Source of the DNA: Alphaproteobacteria bacterium
GTDB lineage: Bacteria; Pseudomonadota; Alphaproteobacteria; Rhodobacterales; Rhodobacteraceae
Assembly: GCA_030433335.1 (NCBI GenBank)
Contig: JAUILL010000017.1
Coordinates: forward strand, 1 to 64,000
Reading direction: 5' to 3'
DNA: 64,000 nucleotides
The notes under the pieces were generated by a model, which ran no database searches, was not told where the DNA came from, and was given only the letters and a program-made list of their open reading frames with translations. Below, one piece after another: positions 53,045-61,722 of this stretch. Positions within the stretch are counted from its first letter, which is position 1. Each line of letters begins with the position of its first letter. A program made the translations under genes and the position numbers.

Positions 53045-53743
53045 ATGGCTTCAAAACCCCGCGCGACACCTTCGAAAGCGCTGGAAGGACTGCTCTTTGA
53101 TGGGATGACAATTGCCGCAGGCGGCTTCGGCCTGTGCGGCATTCCCGAGAATCTGATCCTGGCGATCCGTGACAGCGGTGTGCGCGACCTCACGGTGATC
53201 TCCAACGATTGCGGCGTCGATGATTTCGGGCTTGGCCTGTTGCTGGATGCCCGGCAAATCCGCAAGATGGTGGCCTCATATGTTGGCGACAACAGCAAGT
53301 TTATGAACCAGTTCATCTCCGGTGCGCTGGAGGTGGAATTCAATCCACAGGGCACCCTCGCCGAACGGCTGCGGGCGGGCGGCGCGGGCATTCCGGGCTT
53401 CTACACCGCGACGGGCGTTGGCACGACGGTGGCAGAGGACAAGGAGCACAAGGTTTTTGACGGGCGCACCTATATCCTGGAACGCGGACTTGTCGCAGAC
53501 CTTAGCATCGTCAAGGCGTGGAGGGGCGACGCACAGGGCAACCTGACCTACCGGCGCACCGCTATGAACTTCAATCCCGACTGCGCCATGGCGGGCAAGG
53601 TGACGGTGGCGGAGGTCGAGGAGCTTTTGCCCGTGGGCGCGCTTGACAAGGCGGCGATCCACACTCCGGGGGTCTTTGTCGATCGACTCGTGGTGACAAC
53701 CAGCGAGAAGCGCATCGAAAAGCGCACCGTGCGCGCGGCCTAA
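53045..53743 (+). CDS. scoA: 3-oxoacid CoA-transferase subunit A
   Basis: This 232-residue subunit moves CoA between an acyl donor such as succinyl-CoA and a 3-oxoacid. Conserved segments are GMTIAAGGFGLCGIPENLI at the CoA-loop, SNDCGVDDFGLGLLL, GNNSKF-like VGDNSKFMNQ, and PEGTLAERLRAGGAGIPGFYT-type GTLAERLRAGGAGIPGFYT. Start at 53045 follows GGAGAACAGG; the longer reading adds an atypical N-terminus. Subunit B begins 15 nt later. The transcript probably starts at the regulated promoter 530 bp upstream. Confidence 0.93.
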   Translation: MASKPRATPSKALEGLLFDGMTIAAGGFGLCGIPENLILAIRDSGVRDLTVISNDCGVDDFGLGLLLDARQIRKMVASYVGDNSKFMNQFISGALEVEFNPQGTLAERLRAGGAGIPGFYTATGVGTTVAEDKEHKVFDGRTYILERGLVADLSIVKAWRGDAQGNLTYRRTAMNFNPDCAMAGKVTVAEVEELLPVGALDKAAIHTPGVFVDRLVVTTSEKRIEKRTVRAA

Positions 53744-53758
53744 GGAGAAGAACGAAAA

Positions 53759-54382
53759 ATGTGGACAAGAGAGCAGATGGCCGAGCAGGCGGCAGAGGAA
53801 TTGCAAGACGGCATGTACGTCAATCTCGGGATCGGCATCCCGACGCTGGTGGCGAATTACGCGGGTGACCGCGACATCACCCTGCAATCCGAGAACGGAA
53901 TGCTCGGCATGGGTCCGTTTCCCTTTGAAGAGGACGTGGATGCGGACCTCATCAACGCTGGCAAGCAAACGATTTCAGAACTGGCGCGGACCTCGTATTT
54001 CGCCTCGTCCTCAAGCTTTGCGATGATCCGGGGCGGCCATCTGGACCTGTCGATCCTCGGTGCGATGGAGGTATCCGAGACCGGGGACCTCGCCAACTGG
54101 ATGATCCCCGGCAAGCTGGTGAAGGGCATGGGTGGCGCAATGGACCTCGTCGCGGGCTGCAAGCGCATCGTCATCGTTATGGATCATGCAAACAAGCACG
54201 GCGAGAGCAAGCTACTGAAGCGCTGCTCTCTGCCGCTGACCGGGCAGGGCGTCGTGGATCGTGTGATAACAAATCTCGGAGTGTTCGACGTGGTTCTGGG
54301 CGGATTGCGCATCGACCAGCTGGCACCGGGGGTGAGCCTCTGCGCGGTGCGCAGCCTGACCGAGGCGACGCTGGTCGAGTAA
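53759..54382 (+). CDS. scoB: 3-oxoacid CoA-transferase subunit B
   Basis: This 207-residue catalytic subunit carries the glutamate that forms the acyl-CoA intermediate, in QSENGMLGMGPFP (Glu at about residue 44). It also has GMYVNLGIGIPTLVANY and GGHLDLSILGAMEVSETGDLANWMIPGKLVKGMGGAMDL. It pairs with the preceding subunit A. The true substrate may be acetoacetate, 3-oxoadipate or another 3-oxoacid. It converges with the gntR gene with only 17 bp between them and no clear terminator. Confidence 0.93.
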   Translation: MWTREQMAEQAAEELQDGMYVNLGIGIPTLVANYAGDRDITLQSENGMLGMGPFPFEEDVDADLINAGKQTISELARTSYFASSSSFAMIRGGHLDLSILGAMEVSETGDLANWMIPGKLVKGMGGAMDLVAGCKRIVIVMDHANKHGESKLLKRCSLPLTGQGVVDRVITNLGVFDVVLGGLRIDQLAPGVSLCAVRSLTEATLVE

Positions 54383-54399
54383 GCAGCGGAGAGGTGGTC

Positions 54400-55149
54400 T
54401 CAGCTTTGGCTGCCGCCTTTCCGGCCTGATTTCGAAAGGCTCGGCTTGTTCTTCTCGAAGGTCCAGTGGACGTCCCGGAGGAAACTTGCCGCGAACTGAT
54501 CATCGCCGTCCTTGACGGACTGGATGATGACCTGATGCTCCTCGACGTTGACCCGCCGCCAGCGGTCGCCGTAATCACGGTCCGGGAAATGGTACATTCG
54601 GTCCTTCAGCAGCCGGATCTGATCAACGAGGAAACCATTCTCGCAGGCGTCCAGAAAAACGTCGTGAAAGGCGATGTTGAGCTGGTTGTATTCACGGTAA
54701 GCCGCAGAACCCTGAGAAAGCAGATCCGCCAGCTGCGCGTTGATCTTCGACATCTGCGCCACTTCGCGTTTTCCCAGCTTCGGAAAGGCCAGTTTAATCG
54801 CCTGCGATTCCAAGCCGCCAAGCACTTGGATCAATTCCTTCAGTTCGTGTGCGTCCAGCGTGTTGATGACCACGCCACGCTGCGGCAGGATTTGCAGAAA
54901 ACCCTCGCTTTTCAATTGGATAAGCGCATCGCGAAGGGGAGTCTTGCTGACGCCTAGCGCCTTTGCCAGTTCTCCAGTGAGAATTTCACTTCCTGGCTTC
55001 AGATTTTGTGTACGCAACTGTTCCCGCAGGAATTCATAAACCCGGTTGCCAAGTGGTGTATTGGCTGACGAGGCGGCGTGCAGATTGGGGATACCCGCAG
55101 TTTGTGCGTCATTTTCAGAAATCGCGCTGTTTCCGCTCGTGCTTTTCAT
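54400..55149 (-). CDS. GntR-family regulator with FCD ligand-binding domain
   Basis: This 249-residue regulator has an N-terminal winged helix (NRVYEFLREQLRTQNLKPGSEILTGELAKALGVSKTPLRDALIQL, about residues 35-80) and a C-terminal all-helical FCD domain. The FCD metal/ligand residues appear in EYNQLNIAFHDVFLDAC, RWRRVNVEEHQVIIQSV and FLRDVHW. FCD regulators usually repress catabolic genes and let go on binding a pathway acid. Start at 55149 follows AAGAAGG. It lies between two units whose promoters share one palindrome (52.5 and 61.7 kb), so it is their likely repressor. Confidence 0.88.
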   Translation of the reverse strand: MKSTSGNSAISENDAQTAGIPNLHAASSANTPLGNRVYEFLREQLRTQNLKPGSEILTGELAKALGVSKTPLRDALIQLKSEGFLQILPQRGVVINTLDAHELKELIQVLGGLESQAIKLAFPKLGKREVAQMSKINAQLADLLSQGSAAYREYNQLNIAFHDVFLDACENGFLVDQIRLLKDRMYHFPDRDYGDRWRRVNVEEHQVIIQSVKDGDDQFAASFLRDVHWTFEKNKPSLSKSGRKGGSQS

Positions 55150-55273
55150 TAGCCTTCTTTCCTTCTTTCCCAATCGGACGCGGCGTAAGTGCTGAAACAC
55201 TGAACTTCGGAAATGCCGGTTTTATCTCGTCTGGCGAGTCCACTCTCACATCATAACCGCATCACTACGCAAT

Positions 55274-55286
55274 CCCTATTATAGGG
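55274..55286. repeat. Perfect small palindrome at the E2-like stop codon
   Basis: CCCTAT-T-ATAGGG overlaps the E2-like gene's stop, upstream of gntR. It may be an operator for gntR or chance. It does not match the palindrome at 52.5 and 61.7 kb. Confidence 0.3.
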
Positions 55287-56493
55287 TCATCAGTGCTGGG
55301 TCTTCCAGCAACATCCGAACTATGCCGACAAGTTCCATGGCAAGTGGACCGTCGACAATGCGGCGATCCGCGCACAGGGTCAGATTTGCACGCTGTTCCA
55401 CGGTTTGCCTGCCGTCGGAAAAGATGGTCCGGTTTTCCATCGGGCCGAGGGCGAGGCTCATGGTGCGCGTCGTCCCGATGTCCGCCATAAGGCTGTGCGA
55501 GTCGGAAAGCCCGGTTCGAACCATTGCCACGGCACCATCAGGATTTGCTTGGCCCTCCGCCGTCGTGCCCCCACCTGTGGCAAGCTGCGTGGACAGGTCG
55601 AGGATGCCGCGCCGCGCCGGTTCGGACAGTACGAGCGGATTTCCGGCTTCGGCAGTGGTGGAAGCTGCCGCAATCGAGAGGTTATCGGCTAGCCGGATCG
55701 CTCCTTCCATCCAGCGCGCATTGGCCTGCGGCAGGACGGTCAGAGCTGTAGCGAGGGCCCTGACAAGCGCGGCGTCGAGTGTGGCCCCTCCCTTGGGCTG
55801 GCCTTTTGCCTCGCTGCGGACATGCTGACTGGACAGCGCATTCAGACGGTCCCGAAGCGCCAACACCGCGTCAAGCCTGACCTCTACAATGGCACAGATT
55901 TCCGGGAACTGGGTTTCGCCGTATTGTGCTGCATGATCTGTGATGGGCGACGCACCTGAACTTCTCGCACTGTCGAGATCGCGCTCAAGGATGCGACCGT
56001 AGGCGCCGGAGCCTTTGACGTTCGTCAGGTCGATGCCACGTTGGCCAGCGATGCGCTGCACCAGCGGAGTCGCCATCGCAAAGGACAGATCGCCACGCGC
56101 CTTCCCCACAACATCTGGGTCGTCGGCCACAGCCAATTCCGCGCAGTTAGCATCGACTTCACGCGCAATCGCTTCGGCAACCACCTCGACTTCAAGGACA
56201 GCCAGCGGTGTGCCCGGCTCGATGGCCGTAGTCCCTTCGGAAACGAGGATACTGACCAGGACACCTGCATATTCGGCTTCGATGTCGATGGCGGCCTTGT
56301 TGGTTTCAATCACAGCGATCAGGTCGCCGATCTCAACCTCGTCGCCCACGGCCTTGCACCATTGGGCAAGCTTGACCTTTTCCTTCTTCATCCGTGCGGC
56401 CAGCGGGGGCATGAGAACCTCCCGCAGGGCTGTTTCGCGCGCCTCGGCGGACTTGGAGCCGTTCCCGCTTACCGTCGGTGTCATGTAATTCAT
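55279..56493 (-). CDS. Lipoyl E2-like acyltransferase with altered active site
   Basis: This 404-residue protein resembles 2-oxoacid dehydrogenase E2. The lipoyl domain has the modified Lys in ETNKAAIDIEAEYAG (about residue 68), a peripheral-subunit-binding domain covers FAMATPLVQRIAGQRGIDLTNVKG, and the catalytic domain ends LCADRRIVDGPLAMEL. Normal E2 enzymes have DHRxxDG there; Arg replaces the catalytic His. Acyl transfer may be lost while lipoyl redox function remains. Start: ATG at 56493, 7 nt after GGGAG; a GTG at 56511 is the alternative and would overlap the SDR stop by 4 nt. No E1 genes are in the window; lpd is at the other end of the cluster. Confidence 0.82.
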   Translation of the reverse strand: MNYMTPTVSGNGSKSAEARETALREVLMPPLAARMKKEKVKLAQWCKAVGDEVEIGDLIAVIETNKAAIDIEAEYAGVLVSILVSEGTTAIEPGTPLAVLEVEVVAEAIAREVDANCAELAVADDPDVVGKARGDLSFAMATPLVQRIAGQRGIDLTNVKGSGAYGRILERDLDSARSSGASPITDHAAQYGETQFPEICAIVEVRLDAVLALRDRLNALSSQHVRSEAKGQPKGGATLDAALVRALATALTVLPQANARWMEGAIRLADNLSIAAASTTAEAGNPLVLSEPARRGILDLSTQLATGGGTTAEGQANPDGAVAMVRTGLSDSHSLMADIGTTRTMSLALGPMENRTIFSDGRQTVEQRANLTLCADRRIVDGPLAMELVGIVRMLLEDPALMTL

Positions 56494-56507
56494 TCGCATA
56501 CTCCCGT

Positions 56508-57284
56508 TCACGCCAGTGCTTGAAGGTCTCCGTCAATGCCAATGGCTTGACCGGAAATGGTGCGTGCCCGTGGCGAGGAGAGGAAGACGATCAGGTCCGC
56601 CACCTCCTCGGTGGTCACGAAATGCTTGATCGACGCGTTGGACAGGTACTTCTCCGCCTGTGCCTCCGGCGTGATGCCGGCCTGACGCGCCTTTTCGGCG
56701 ATCATTGCCTTCATGCGTGGGTTGTCCACCGGACCGGGCAGCACAGCATTGGCCCGGATGCCGTATTCGCCGTATTCGATCGAAACCGTTTTCATGAAAC
56801 CGACGATGCCCCATTTCGCCGCCGCGTAGGGCGACTTGTTGCGATAGCCGACGCGTCCTGCCGCCGAGGACAAGGAAATGATCGAGGGGTTAGTGGATTC
56901 CTTGAGGTACGGCAGCGCCAAGTGCGTGCAGTGGTAGGTGCCGTTGAGGTTTACGTCGACGCAGGTCATCCACTCGGTGGATTCCACTTCGTCGGTGGGC
57001 TTCGTCGGGCCGGTGGTGCCCGCGTTATTCACAAGGCAGTCGATGCCTTCGAGCCAGTCCACAGCCTGCTCGAACATCGCCGCGACGTTGCCCTCGTCGG
57101 AGACGTCGCAGAGGCAGGTGCCGATATCCGGGTGCGCTGCCTTCAGCTCGTCCAGTGCCGTCTCGCTCACATCGCAGACAAAGACGCATGCGCCCTCGGC
57201 GAGAAAGCTCTCCGCTGTCGCTCGACCGATACCACCAGCACCAGCAGTGATGATGACCTTCAGGCCTTCAAGTTTCAGATCCAT
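56508..57284 (-). CDS. Short-chain dehydrogenase/reductase
   Basis: This 258-residue NAD(P)-dependent oxidoreductase has the nucleotide motif TAGAGGIGRAT (about residues 10-20, a TGxxxGxG variant with Ala), CLVNNAGT in the middle and catalytic Ser and Tyr-x3-Lys in SLSSAAG and YAAAKWG. The acidic residue after the second strand (VCDVSE) suggests NAD. It probably oxidises a hydroxy-substrate or reduces a ketone in the same pathway as its neighbours. Start at 57284 gives the standard N-terminus. The E2-like gene follows immediately. Confidence 0.9.
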   Translation of the reverse strand: MDLKLEGLKVIITAGAGGIGRATAESFLAEGACVFVCDVSETALDELKAAHPDIGTCLCDVSDEGNVAAMFEQAVDWLEGIDCLVNNAGTTGPTKPTDEVESTEWMTCVDVNLNGTYHCTHLALPYLKESTNPSIISLSSAAGRVGYRNKSPYAAAKWGIVGFMKTVSIEYGEYGIRANAVLPGPVDNPRMKAMIAEKARQAGITPEAQAEKYLSNASIKHFVTTEEVADLIVFLSSPRARTISGQAIGIDGDLQALA

Positions 57285-57392
57285 CTGTAATCTCTGTATT
57301 TCTGACGTGAGGGAGTAGTGCTGATCGTAGTACGCAGACACTCCCCGGCGGCCCGGTGGGCGGGCACGTCAGGGAGGTCTTGGAGTAAACGA

Positions 57393-58241
57393 TCAGGCGT
57401 CGCCTTTGCGGCGGACCGACCAATCGCTAGTCCAGCCGTCTATCTCGAACTCGGGCTGTTCGTTCGCGAGGAAGGCGCGCATGCCTTCGCGGGCCTCGGG
57501 GGTGTGGTGGTACTGCACCATCGCCGCCGCGCCGAAATCGAGCGCCTTCTCGTATTCCATGTCCTGTGCGGCATAGAAGGTCTTCTTGTGTAGCATCATG
57601 GCGGTCGGGGACTTCGACGTGATGATGGCGGCGAACTTCATCGCCTCCGCGTCGAGGTCGGCGAGCGGCACCAGCCGGTTCACCACGCCGTGGTCATACA
57701 GGTCCTGCGCCGGAACCAAGCGGCCGGTTGCGCCAACCTCGAACGATCGCTTGGTGCCCGCGATGCGGGGCATGATCGATACGGGACCCCAAGGGCAGAA
57801 AAGGCCAAAGTCGATAGCGGTGGCACCCATCACGGTGTTATCGGCGGCGATCACTAGGTCGCAGTTCATTGCCGTGACCATGCTAGCGGCGGTGGTCCAG
57901 CCATGCACGACCGCCATGGTCGGCTTAGCCGCGTGGCGCAGAGATTTTGCCACTTTCACAACGGTCATAAAGAACTGGTTGGCCTCCCAGCCTTCCTTCG
58001 ACAGGATTTCCTCCACGTCACCGCCGCGACCAAAGTCATCGCCCGCGCCCTTGATCATGATCAGCCGAATATCGGGGTCGGCGTCGAACTTGCCGACGGC
58101 GTCCATCGCCTCGTTCATCATCTGCATTGTAATGCGGTTGTGCGGCGGACGGTTCAGCGTGACCACACCGACCATCTCTGCCTTCAATTTCTCGGCGATG
58201 ACGAATTCGTATTCGCCTGCGGCGATCTTTTCCTGTTTCAT
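57393..58241 (-). CDS. Enoyl-CoA hydratase/isomerase-family protein
   Basis: This 282-residue crotonase-fold protein contains VGVVTLNRPPHNRI at the N-terminus, the oxyanion-hole segments GAGDDFGRGGDVEEI and KPTMAVVHGWTTAASMVTAMNCDLVIAADN, and a C-terminal helix. In classical hydratases two Glu residues are catalytic; the usual second Glu position around GLFCPWG is replaced here, so hydration is not guaranteed. A hydrolase, lyase or isomerase activity is equally possible. AGGAAAGG precedes the ATG. It lies between two SDR genes. Confidence 0.85.
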   Translation of the reverse strand: MKQEKIAAGEYEFVIAEKLKAEMVGVVTLNRPPHNRITMQMMNEAMDAVGKFDADPDIRLIMIKGAGDDFGRGGDVEEILSKEGWEANQFFMTVVKVAKSLRHAAKPTMAVVHGWTTAASMVTAMNCDLVIAADNTVMGATAIDFGLFCPWGPVSIMPRIAGTKRSFEVGATGRLVPAQDLYDHGVVNRLVPLADLDAEAMKFAAIITSKSPTAMMLHKKTFYAAQDMEYEKALDFGAAAMVQYHHTPEAREGMRAFLANEQPEFEIDGWTSDWSVRRKGDA

Positions 58242-58280
58242 AGTATTGGCCTTTCCTGATGGATTAGGTTTTCGGTTGGA

Positions 58281-59123
58281 TCAGATGACCACGCCGCCGT
58301 TCGGGCTGACGACTTGGCCGATCATGTAGGAGGCGTCGTCACTGGCGAGGAACAGCGCGATGGCGCCGATCTCCTCGGGCGCGGCAAAGCGTCCGGCGGG
58401 AATGATCTGCATTAGGCGGGCACGGCGCTCGTCTCCCATTCTCTCGACGCCTTTTAGAAAGGGCGGGCTGGTGACATAGCCGGGGGCGATGCAGTTGACG
58501 GTGATGCCCGCGGGGGCGACCTCATGGGCGACGCATTTGGTCAGACCAACGATGGCGGCCTTTGCAGCGGTGTAATGCGGCGAATGCGCGGCGATGGCAG
58601 AGATGCCCGCTTGCGACGCCATGTTGATGATCCGGCCGGACTGGTTTTCTTCCATGATCTTCAGCGCCTCGCGGAGGCAGTAGAAGGTGCCGTTCAGGTT
58701 GACGTCGAGGTTGCCGAGCCATTCCTTGTCGGTCATCTGACTGGTCACGCGCAGAGACTGTTTCGGCCCCGGCGTGGTCAGCATATCGAGATGCTTCACC
58801 CGGTCGCGCACACCGTCCTCGTCCATGCGGATGATGCCTGCGCTGTTCACGAGGATGTCGACAGTGCCAAAGGTATTCACCACGTCGGCAAAGCCCTGTT
58901 TCACGCTGGCACTGTCGGTGACATCGACGACGGCGGTCATCACCCGCGCGCCCGCATCCTTCAGGTCCGCTGCGGCAGAGGCCAGTGCCTCGGCATTGCG
59001 ATCGAACAAGGCCAGTGCAGCCCCGCCTGCGGCGAAGGTCTGGGCGATTGCCAGCCCAATGCCACTGGCGCCACCGGTGATGACGGCGACCTTGCCATCA
59101 ATTTTCTTTGTCACGTTCAACAC
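58281..59123 (-). CDS. Short-chain dehydrogenase/reductase (FabG-like)
   Basis: This 280-residue protein has TGGASGIGLAIA (about residues 16-27), VNSAGI, the catalytic MASQAG and YTAAKAA, and the C-terminal SPPFLKGVERMG loop with VVSPNGG. The CFDRN-type acidic segment ALFDRN after strand 2 favours NAD. It begins with GTG at 59123 after GGAG, 25 nt inside the preceding small membrane-protein gene, implying coupled translation. An insertion (ITRMDEDGVRDRVKHLDM-like region, residues about 95-125) makes it longer than the family mean. Confidence 0.9.
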   Translation of the reverse strand: MLNVTKKIDGKVAVITGGASGIGLAIAQTFAAGGAALALFDRNAEALASAAADLKDAGARVMTAVVDVTDSASVKQGFADVVNTFGTVDILVNSAGIIRMDEDGVRDRVKHLDMLTTPGPKQSLRVTSQMTDKEWLGNLDVNLNGTFYCLREALKIMEENQSGRIINMASQAGISAIAAHSPHYTAAKAAIVGLTKCVAHEVAPAGITVNCIAPGYVTSPPFLKGVERMGDERRARLMQIIPAGRFAAPEEIGAIALFLASDDASYMIGQVVSPNGGVVI

Positions 59124-59433
59124 TCTGATATTTCTCCAAGAGTTCCAGCCAGGGACCGGCGTGGAAAAGGCTCATGAGCACGTACATGGTGCCCATGCCC
59201 AAAGGGATGACCGAGCTTTCGGACCCGGCGCAGATGGCGGCGAACTCGCTGCCGTGAAGGGCGGTTAGCACCGACATAGTCGCGAAGACTGGTGCTGCCA
59301 TGAACCGTAAGCATTGCCTGAGGCTCACCACTGAAAGCCGCGATCCGCTTCCGGTTGAGGTTGGAATGCAATCTCCGAAGGCTGTCGTCGCGTCGGAGCT
59401 TGCGGCCCGATGGGCCGTTCCGATATCGGTCAT
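59098..59433 (-). CDS. Small membrane protein of unknown function
   Basis: This 111-residue protein has two hydrophobic segments: FMAAPVFATMSVLTALHG (about residues 42-59) and VIPLGMGTMYVLMSLFHAGP (about 71-90). The N-terminal 35 residues are polar and rich in Ser/Thr. I recognise no family. AGGAGG with good spacing precedes the ATG at 59433, and the 3' end overlaps the SDR start, so it is very likely real. An accessory membrane role for the pathway is inference from context. Confidence 0.7.
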   Translation of the reverse strand: MTDIGTAHRAASSDATTAFGDCIPTSTGSGSRLSVVSLRQCLRFMAAPVFATMSVLTALHGSEFAAICAGSESSVIPLGMGTMYVLMSLFHAGPWLELLEKYQSVERDKEN

Positions 59434-59512
59434 CGCAAGAGACCTCCTGCAATTTTGCGTCATGCTGTGGTCTGCCCGGCGATCACGTGACCGTCCAGGC
59501 CGATGGCTTGCT

Positions 59513-61216
59513 TTAGGCCGCGTTCGCCGCTGCCTTCTTGCTGCAATAGCAGGATGCCTTGATCGAGCTGTCCGCCCGCGCACGTGCGAAATCGAGGTTC
59601 GGCTTGATCTTGCGCGCATCATCGGTGCGGCCGAGACGGGTGTAGGCATCGTGCAGACCGATCAGCGCCCAGACGTTGTTGGGATGCCGGTTTGCGCGCA
59701 CGACCTCGTTGTTGAAGCCGAGATCCGCCTCGTAGCAGGCCATCGCCTCCTCTGCGCGGTTCTGGTCCAGCAGCAGCGCACCCAGCGCGTGGCGGCAGGG
59801 CATCATCCAGGGCCAAGGTTCGTCGTAGGGAAGGTTGTCTTCCAGCTCGACGGTCTTGCGCAGGTGGTCAAAACCCTTCTCGATGTTGCCCGCGTGATAC
59901 TCGATCTCGCCCGCCAGCATCTCCTTGCCTACGGCGAGGATGGGCTGGATCGGAATCACGTGCAGCACGCGCTCCGGCTCGACCCGGTCGCAGGCTTCGA
60001 GGAACAACTTCTGGTTCTCGCGTGCCTTCGCGTCGTTCTTGAGGTTCGCATAACCGATGGCGCGGCCGTAGTAAGTCATGGCCGTGGTGACCTTGTAGGT
60101 CTCGGGGTCCGCCGGAAGCGGATCGTCGATCGCTTCCTGCCACTTGCCGAAACGTACAAAGGCATGGGTTTTGAGCGAGAAATATGCCTCGAACCACCCC
60201 TGCATGGCCGCCATATCGGCAGTCATGACCTGATCGCCCACGGTTTCCTGCATCTGCTGCGCGGCTTCGATAGCCTTGTCGTACTGGCCAAGGAACATCG
60301 CGCCGTAGAGCTTGAAGTGGTAGTTGTGGCAGCGATAAAGCGAGTAGAAGTTCTTTGCCCCGGCGTAGTGATAGAACCGCAGGTCCATCTCGATGCCGGC
60401 GTCGTTGCTGTCGACCACGTCCTGGTAATTGCCGCACTGGATGTCGATATGCGTCGGCATATGCGCCAGGTGTCCTGCGTCGGGTACGAGATTACGCAAC
60501 TCGTCACCGACCCGCAGCGCGATTTCCGGAGTTGGCGACATCTCCATCGCGTGGATGTAGAGGTGCCAGATGCCGGGATGGGTCACGCCGATGGAGCGGC
60601 CCTTGGCGATGCCGCGTTCCAGCACTTCCTTGATCTTGTGCGGATTGGCCGCGGCAACTGGTTCTCCGGTGCGCGGATCCCACAGCTTCCAAGGCGACTT
60701 ATTCATTAGCGATTCACCGAACCAGCATATGACCTCGAAATCGTCGGGGTAGTCGTTCTGGATTTTCTCCATTTCATCGGAGAACTCGAACGCCCATTGG
60801 TACAGTGTCTCCAGCGATACCGCCTCACGGCCTTGGTAGCGCTTGTACAGCGCGTCGATAAGGCGGCGCTCCAAGTCCGAGGACTCGCTGGTTAAGCAGG
60901 CCTTGGCTTTGTCCAGCTCATCAAGGCAGGTGTTCAGCGAGCCCACAACCTGCTCGGGATTGAAGAAGTCCCACGGCAGGTTGTAGTTCGGACCTGCTGC
61001 ATAGGCGAAGGCCCAGTGGATCATCGCGCATTTGGGATCGAAGTCGATGGCCCGCTTAAAGCAGACCACGGCCTCGTCATGATTGTAGCCGAAGCACCAG
61101 TTCAGTCCGCGGTCAAACCAACGCTGAGCATCTTCCGACATGGTCGGAATTGGGCGGCTGTAAGTACCGAGGTCAAACGGGTAACCGTCGACCGTGTGTC
61201 GTGTTCCATCGGGCAT
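59513..61216 (-). CDS. TPR-fold protein with conserved His/Glu clusters
   Basis: This 567-residue protein is made of helical tetratricopeptide-like repeats (e.g. AQRWFDRGLNWCFGYNHDEAVVCFKRA at the start). It has no signal peptide. Two clusters look like metal ligands: HLYIHAMEM (about residues 212-220) and AGHLAHMPTHIDI (about 241-253). Similar HAxE and HMPxHI clusters recur in large uncharacterised TPR families, so an enzyme or metal-binding role is conceivable. Its C-terminus ends in a Cys/Lys-rich tail (CYCSKKAA). GGAGG precedes the ATG. It follows the AhpD-like gene on one transcript. Confidence 0.75.
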   Translation of the reverse strand: MPDGTRHTVDGYPFDLGTYSRPIPTMSEDAQRWFDRGLNWCFGYNHDEAVVCFKRAIDFDPKCAMIHWAFAYAAGPNYNLPWDFFNPEQVVGSLNTCLDELDKAKACLTSESSDLERRLIDALYKRYQGREAVSLETLYQWAFEFSDEMEKIQNDYPDDFEVICWFGESLMNKSPWKLWDPRTGEPVAAANPHKIKEVLERGIAKGRSIGVTHPGIWHLYIHAMEMSPTPEIALRVGDELRNLVPDAGHLAHMPTHIDIQCGNYQDVVDSNDAGIEMDLRFYHYAGAKNFYSLYRCHNYHFKLYGAMFLGQYDKAIEAAQQMQETVGDQVMTADMAAMQGWFEAYFSLKTHAFVRFGKWQEAIDDPLPADPETYKVTTAMTYYGRAIGYANLKNDAKARENQKLFLEACDRVEPERVLHVIPIQPILAVGKEMLAGEIEYHAGNIEKGFDHLRKTVELEDNLPYDEPWPWMMPCRHALGALLLDQNRAEEAMACYEADLGFNNEVVRANRHPNNVWALIGLHDAYTRLGRTDDARKIKPNLDFARARADSSIKASCYCSKKAAANAA

Positions 61217-61249
61217 GGCTTTCCTCCCTGTCAGTCGTGTCCCGACGGA

Positions 61250-61627
61250 TTATTCCGCGGCTTCGATCTCTTCTTCGTCTACGACCTCGATCTGGTCGTA
61301 AGCGTCGAGAACGTAGATGCTCTGGATGAACTTGCTGCCCGACCCAATGGTCATCGCGGTTGCCATGGCGGCCATCACTTCTTCCTTGGTCGCACCGGCC
61401 TTCTTGGCGCCGTGGACGTGGAAGGCGATGCAGCCGTCACAGTGCAGGGCCGCACCGACGGCGAGGGCGATTAGCTCGCGGGTCTTGGCGTCGATGGCGG
61501 TGATTGCCTCGTTGACCTCAAGGCCCTTCATGAAGACCTCGAAGCTGGCCGGATCGAGTTCCTCGAAGCGCGGCATGGAGTCCCCAACGTGTGCGAGCAG
61601 GGCTGCCCAATCTTGGTTCTGGCTCAT
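61250..61627 (-). CDS. AhpD-like carboxymuconolactone decarboxylase-family protein
   Basis: This 125-residue helical protein contains CDGCIAFHVHGAKKAGA (about residues 63-79), the C-x2-C-x3-H redox signature of AhpD and relatives, preceded by TRELIALAVGAALH. AhpD couples to lipoylated E2 and Lpd in some bacteria, and both types of partner occur in this cluster. GGAGGAG lies before the ATG. It is the first gene of the unit controlled by the operator-bearing promoter at 61.72 kb. A decarboxylase role remains an alternative. Confidence 0.88.
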   Translation of the reverse strand: MSQNQDWAALLAHVGDSMPRFEELDPASFEVFMKGLEVNEAITAIDAKTRELIALAVGAALHCDGCIAFHVHGAKKAGATKEEVMAAMATAMTIGSGSKFIQSIYVLDAYDQIEVVDEEEIEAAE

Positions 61628-61722
61628 GGTATTTCTCCTCCCATGGTATTTCAGATGATTGTCTTGGCGGTGTTTTTCCGCTGTACCTGGACCCTTCTCC
61701 TCTCGGGTCTCGGCGTGGAAAT

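Noticed and set aside
52645-53391. 248-codon minus-strand frame across the scoA start
   Set aside because: It runs antisense through scoA, has no motif and no start signal.
59300-60709. 469-codon plus-strand frame opposite the TPR gene
   Set aside because: The minus strand has ribosome-binding sites, overlapping gene starts and TPR motifs. The plus-strand product is low in recognisable features.
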